A stretch of 64,000 nt of DNA from Cellulomonas dongxiuzhuiae. GTDB taxonomy: Bacteria; Actinomycetota; Actinomycetes; Actinomycetales; Cellulomonadaceae. The translations under genes and the position numbers were made by a program. Of this stretch, positions 61,565 to 64,000 are shown one piece after another. The stretch spans positions 3,720,001 through 3,784,000 of the forward strand of contig NZ_CP076023.1 in the NCBI RefSeq assembly GCF_018623035.1, in the 5' to 3' direction. Each line of letters starts with the position of its first letter. The first letter of the stretch is position 1. The notes beneath the pieces were generated by a model. The model made no database searches. It saw only the letters and a program-made list of their open reading frames with translations, and was not told the origin of the DNA.

Positions 61565-61615
61565 CGGTGCGGCGGGCGGGGGTGGCAGGCCGGGGTGGCG
61601 GGGTGGGACGAGGGG

Positions 61616-62413
61616 TCAGCGGAAGCGGCGACCCTCGTCGCGGCGGACGGCGGCGACCGCCAGTGCCGCGAGGACGGCGGTCCACGCGAGCAGGACCGGC
61701 AGGGCGAACGCGCTGCCCTCGACGCCCGTCGTCACCTGGACGACGAGGTCGCGCGCGGCCCGCGACGGCAGGCCCTGCGAGATCGCGTCGAGCCAGCCGG
61801 GGAAGACCTCGGGGGGCATGAACAGCCCGCCCGCGAACGCGAGCGGGAACAGCACGCACTGCACGACCGCGAGCGCCGCCTTGGTCGACATCGAGTAGCC
61901 GATGGTCAGGCCGAGCAGCGTGAACGGCACGGCGACCGCGACGACCATGGCGGCGGCGCCCAGCGCACGCAGCGGCGACAGCGTCGCGGCGGTCAGCAGG
62001 GCGCCGATGACCACGAGCGGGACCAGCGCGATGTACGACCACAGCAGGCCATTGAGGACGCGGCCGGCGAGCCGCGGGCCGGGCCGCGCGGGCAGCGTGC
62101 GGACGAACGCGTCGAACGGCTGGGCACGGTCCTCGGCGACGCCCGCACCGTGCGTGAACAGGCACGCCGACATGATGGCGAACGTGCCGAGCTGCGCGAT
62201 CGCGGCCGTCGAGGCCAGCGGGTGCGACGTGATCGCGTCCTGCGGGATGACGAAGAACACCAGCGCGAGACCGGGGAACAGCAGGTTGCCGATGACGGCG
62301 ATCGGGACGCGCACGGTCTCGAGGAACTGGTAGCGCGTGTGCAGCCGGGCGAGCGACGCCCAGGGACGCAGCGTCGCGCGGGGCGTGGCGCGGGGGGCGG
62401 CGGTGGCGGTCAT
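61616..62413 (-). CDS. ABC-2 type transporter permease
   Basis: 265-aa permease with six hydrophobic helices after a basic N-terminus (RLHTRYQFLETVRVPIAVIG). The ABC-2 pattern is visible around LFPLAFAGGLFMPPEVFPGW. ATG at 62413 overlaps the stop of the ATPase gene (ATGA). Exporter for a drug, lipid or peptide; substrate unknown. Confidence 0.93.
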   Translation of the reverse strand: MTATAAPRATPRATLRPWASLARLHTRYQFLETVRVPIAVIGNLLFPGLALVFFVIPQDAITSHPLASTAAIAQLGTFAIMSACLFTHGAGVAEDRAQPFDAFVRTLPARPGPRLAGRVLNGLLWSYIALVPLVVIGALLTAATLSPLRALGAAAMVVAVAVPFTLLGLTIGYSMSTKAALAVVQCVLFPLAFAGGLFMPPEVFPGWLDAISQGLPSRAARDLVVQVTTGVEGSAFALPVLLAWTAVLAALAVAAVRRDEGRRFR

Positions 62414-63390
62414 CGGGTCACCTCGGGTGCGGGCTGGGTGGTGCGGGCGGACGGCTCGGCGGGCTCGGTGCCGGCGTCCTCGACGTGCGACGTGAGCGAC
62501 AGGAACGCCTCCTCGAGCGAGGCCCCGCGCACCTCCAGGTCGGCGAACGGCACGGACCGCTCGACGAGCGCGCGGACGAGCACGTCGGCGTCGGACGCGA
62601 CCAGGGTGACCCGCGTTCCGCCGGGCACGGCGGTGCCGTCGGTGACGTCCTGCAGCCCCGGCAGGCCCGCCAGGTCGCCGCCGCCCCCGGACGCGAGCGT
62701 GAGCGAGACGCGGCGCACGGCGACGAGGTCGAGCACGCGCGCGAGGCTGTCGTCGGCCAGGACGCGCCCCTCGCCGACCACGACGACGCGCTCGGCGAGC
62801 GCCTCGATCTCCTCGAGGTAGTGGCTGGTCACGATGACCGTGGCGCCGTCCGCGTGGTAGTCGCGCAGCGCCTGCCACAGCACGTGCCGCGCCTCGACGT
62901 CGAGGCCGGTGGTCGGCTCGTCGAGCAGCACGAGCCGCGGACGCCCGACCAGGGACAGCGCGACCGCGAGGCGGCGCTTCTGCCCGCCGGACAGGGCTCC
63001 GGTCTGCCGCTCGGCCATGTCGGTCAGGCCGAACCGCGCGAGCACCTCGCCCCGCGGCATGGGGTCGGCGTAGTGCCCGGCGACGAAGTCGACGACCTCG
63101 CGCACCTTGAGGGTGTCCGGCAGGCCGGTCTCCTGCGGTGTCGTGCCGAGCGACGTGCGCGACGCGGGGTCGCGGGGGTCGCCGCCGAAGACCCGGACGG
63201 TGCCCGCGTCGGGCGTGCGCAGGCCGGTGACCAGCGACAGCAGGGTCGTCTTGCCGGCCCCGTTGGGGCCGAGGAGGCCGACGATCTCGCCCGCGTCGAC
63301 ACGCAGGCTGACGTCGTCGAGAGCCGTGACGGCGCCGAAGCGGCGCGTGACGTGCTCGACGAGCACGGGAGGTGCGGTCGCGGTGGTCAT
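62410..63390 (-). CDS. ABC transporter ATP-binding protein (DrrA-like)
   Basis: 326-aa ATPase. Walker A is GLLGPNGAGKTTLLSLV (~36-52), the Q-loop is TTPQETGLPDTLKV, the signature LSGGQKRRLAVALSLVGRP (~132), Walker B LVLLDEPTTGLD, and the H-loop VIVTSHYLEE. The C-terminal ~110 residues form a DrrA-type accessory domain. Coupled with the permease downstream and with the ArsR-like gene upstream (overlap at 63387-63390). Confidence 0.96.
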   Translation of the reverse strand: MTTATAPPVLVEHVTRRFGAVTALDDVSLRVDAGEIVGLLGPNGAGKTTLLSLVTGLRTPDAGTVRVFGGDPRDPASRTSLGTTPQETGLPDTLKVREVVDFVAGHYADPMPRGEVLARFGLTDMAERQTGALSGGQKRRLAVALSLVGRPRLVLLDEPTTGLDVEARHVLWQALRDYHADGATVIVTSHYLEEIEALAERVVVVGEGRVLADDSLARVLDLVAVRRVSLTLASGGGGDLAGLPGLQDVTDGTAVPGGTRVTLVASDADVLVRALVERSVPFADLEVRGASLEEAFLSLTSHVEDAGTEPAEPSARTTQPAPEVTR

Positions 63391-63692
63391 TCCTGCGCTC
63401 CCTTGAGCAGCTGGGTCAGCGTGTGGGTGTAGCGCTCGAACGCGAGGCGCCCGGCGGTGCTGAGCTCGACGTACGTCGCGGGCGTGCGCCCGACGTGCGT
63501 CTTGGTCTGCGTGACGTACCCGGCCTCCTCGAGGCGACGCAGGTGCGTGGACAGGTTGCCGGCCGTCATGTCGAGCAGCTTCTGCAACCGGGGGAAGGAG
63601 ACGCGGTCGCCGCGCTCGAGGGCGGCGAGGGTGGCGACGACCCGCAGCCGGGACGCCGAGTGGATGACCGGGTCGAGGTCGACCTCGCTCAC
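63387..63692 (-). CDS. ArsR/MarR-like winged-helix regulator
   Basis: 101-aa DNA-binding protein: VIHSASRLRVVATLAALERG, KLLDMTAGNLSTHLRRLEEA and GYVTQTKTHVGRTPATYVEL make a winged helix of the DUF4364/HTH_20 type commonly upstream of ABC-2 exporters. The GTG at 63692 overlaps the stop of the upstream membrane gene (63689), and its stop overlaps the ATPase start. Likely local regulator of the transporter. Confidence 0.92.
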   Translation of the reverse strand: MSEVDLDPVIHSASRLRVVATLAALERGDRVSFPRLQKLLDMTAGNLSTHLRRLEEAGYVTQTKTHVGRTPATYVELSTAGRLAFERYTHTLTQLLKGAQE

Positions 63693-64000
63693 GCGCGCCG
63701 CCGGTGCAGCGCGGCGAGCACGGCGGCGACGAGCATGCCGCCGCCTCCCGCGAGGGACATGACGAGGTACCCGGTGGGCATCGCGACGAGGCTCGCGGCC
63801 GCGGCGGTCGCGATCATCCACGCGCCGATGAGGTACAGCGACAGCTGCTGCCAGAGCGCGCCCCCGGCCATGTACAGCAGGCCGACCACGAGGCAGGCGG
63901 CGCCGTTGGCGACGATCGCGATGACCTCGGGGTTCGCGCCGGCGTCGACGACCCCGGCGACGAGCAGGCCCTGGCCGACGAACCCGATGCTCCACGCCCA
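63689..64000 (-). CDS. Membrane protein (5' end outside window)
   Basis: The last 103 residues are visible; the start is beyond the right edge. Four hydrophobic helices (SIGFVGQGLLVAGVVDAG, EVIAIVANGAACLVVGLLYM, LYLIGAWMIATAAAASLVAM, YLVMSLAGGGGMLVAAVLAA) and a basic tail ending HRRRA. Overlaps the ArsR-like gene, so it is probably the first or earlier gene of the exporter operon. Function unknown. Confidence 0.8.
   Translation of the reverse strand, partial: WAWSIGFVGQGLLVAGVVDAGANPEVIAIVANGAACLVVGLLYMAGGALWQQLSLYLIGAWMIATAAAASLVAMPTGYLVMSLAGGGGMLVAAVLAALHRRRA

Overview
Chromosomal window from a very GC-rich actinobacterium. Codon use, abundant GTG starts, GTGA/ATGA stop-start overlaps, a hemA-hemE-cgoX-hemC-hemD-hemB-hemL haem cluster, and SARP/AfsR and CsoR regulators all fit Actinomycetota. 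The gene mix (DUF2243/CtaG pair, FHA-FtsK secretion ATPase, bkd-type dehydrogenase) suggests Cellulomonas or a close relative; this assignment is inference from gene content, not a database match.

Layout. 1-2626: copper CopC/CopD and a repeat-containing membrane protein (minus). 2820-6604: branched-chain/2-oxoacid dehydrogenase operon E1alpha-E1beta-E2 (minus), preceded by two tandem palindromic operators. 6772-16809: a compact type VII (Esx/WXG100) secretion locus: WXG100 proteins, an FHA-FtsK/SpoIIIE ATPase of EssC-like size, a LysM membrane protein and a LuxR-type regulator, flanked by a SARP/AfsR-like regulator (16812-19673). 20018-31761: DUF2243-CtaG, hisC, a holin-like membrane protein, a WXG-like/lipase-like pair whose second gene is frameshifted, a DUF58-MoxR-DUF4129 cluster, a secreted AMIN-like protein and an rRNA-type methyltransferase. 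31762-40675: an accessory region. 40816-45996: purB, an unrecognised actinobacterial protein with a strong terminator, a thioredoxin-domain protein. 46154-55154: SRPBCC protein and haem biosynthesis from glutamyl-tRNA, with hemA divergent from the other six genes. 55264-64000: TauE/SafE exporter and Rrf2 regulator, csoR-copZ-copA copper efflux, an SPFH protein with a ribbon-helix-helix partner, an ABC-2 exporter with its ArsR-like regulator, and the start of a membrane protein.

The most unusual part is 31458-40675. On the minus strand it carries a series of decayed or orphan polymorphic-toxin C-terminal tips, each immediately followed by a putative immunity gene: HNH tip + Imm33/DUF2185-like; restriction-endonuclease-like tip + HEAT protein; an EVK nuclease-like tip + 182-aa protein; an unclassified tip + 162-aa protein; and a Hint-domain toxin + 169-aa protein. 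Most tips are frameshifted. The truncated 5' sides of three of them abut plus-strand 3'-end copies of neighbouring genes: twice the last part of the methyltransferase gene (with 50 bp of downstream DNA shared exactly between the copies) and once the end of a DUF4240 gene. A HipA N-terminal fragment and a truncated type IV toxin-antitoxin pair are also present. The repeated 3' ends look like recombination scars of successive module exchange.

A second dispersed signal is a short repeat (core GAGAGAGCRATCC) found six times, including in-frame inside hemD and copA and between hisC and the holin-like gene. No tRNA, rRNA, CRISPR array or intact insertion sequence was seen.
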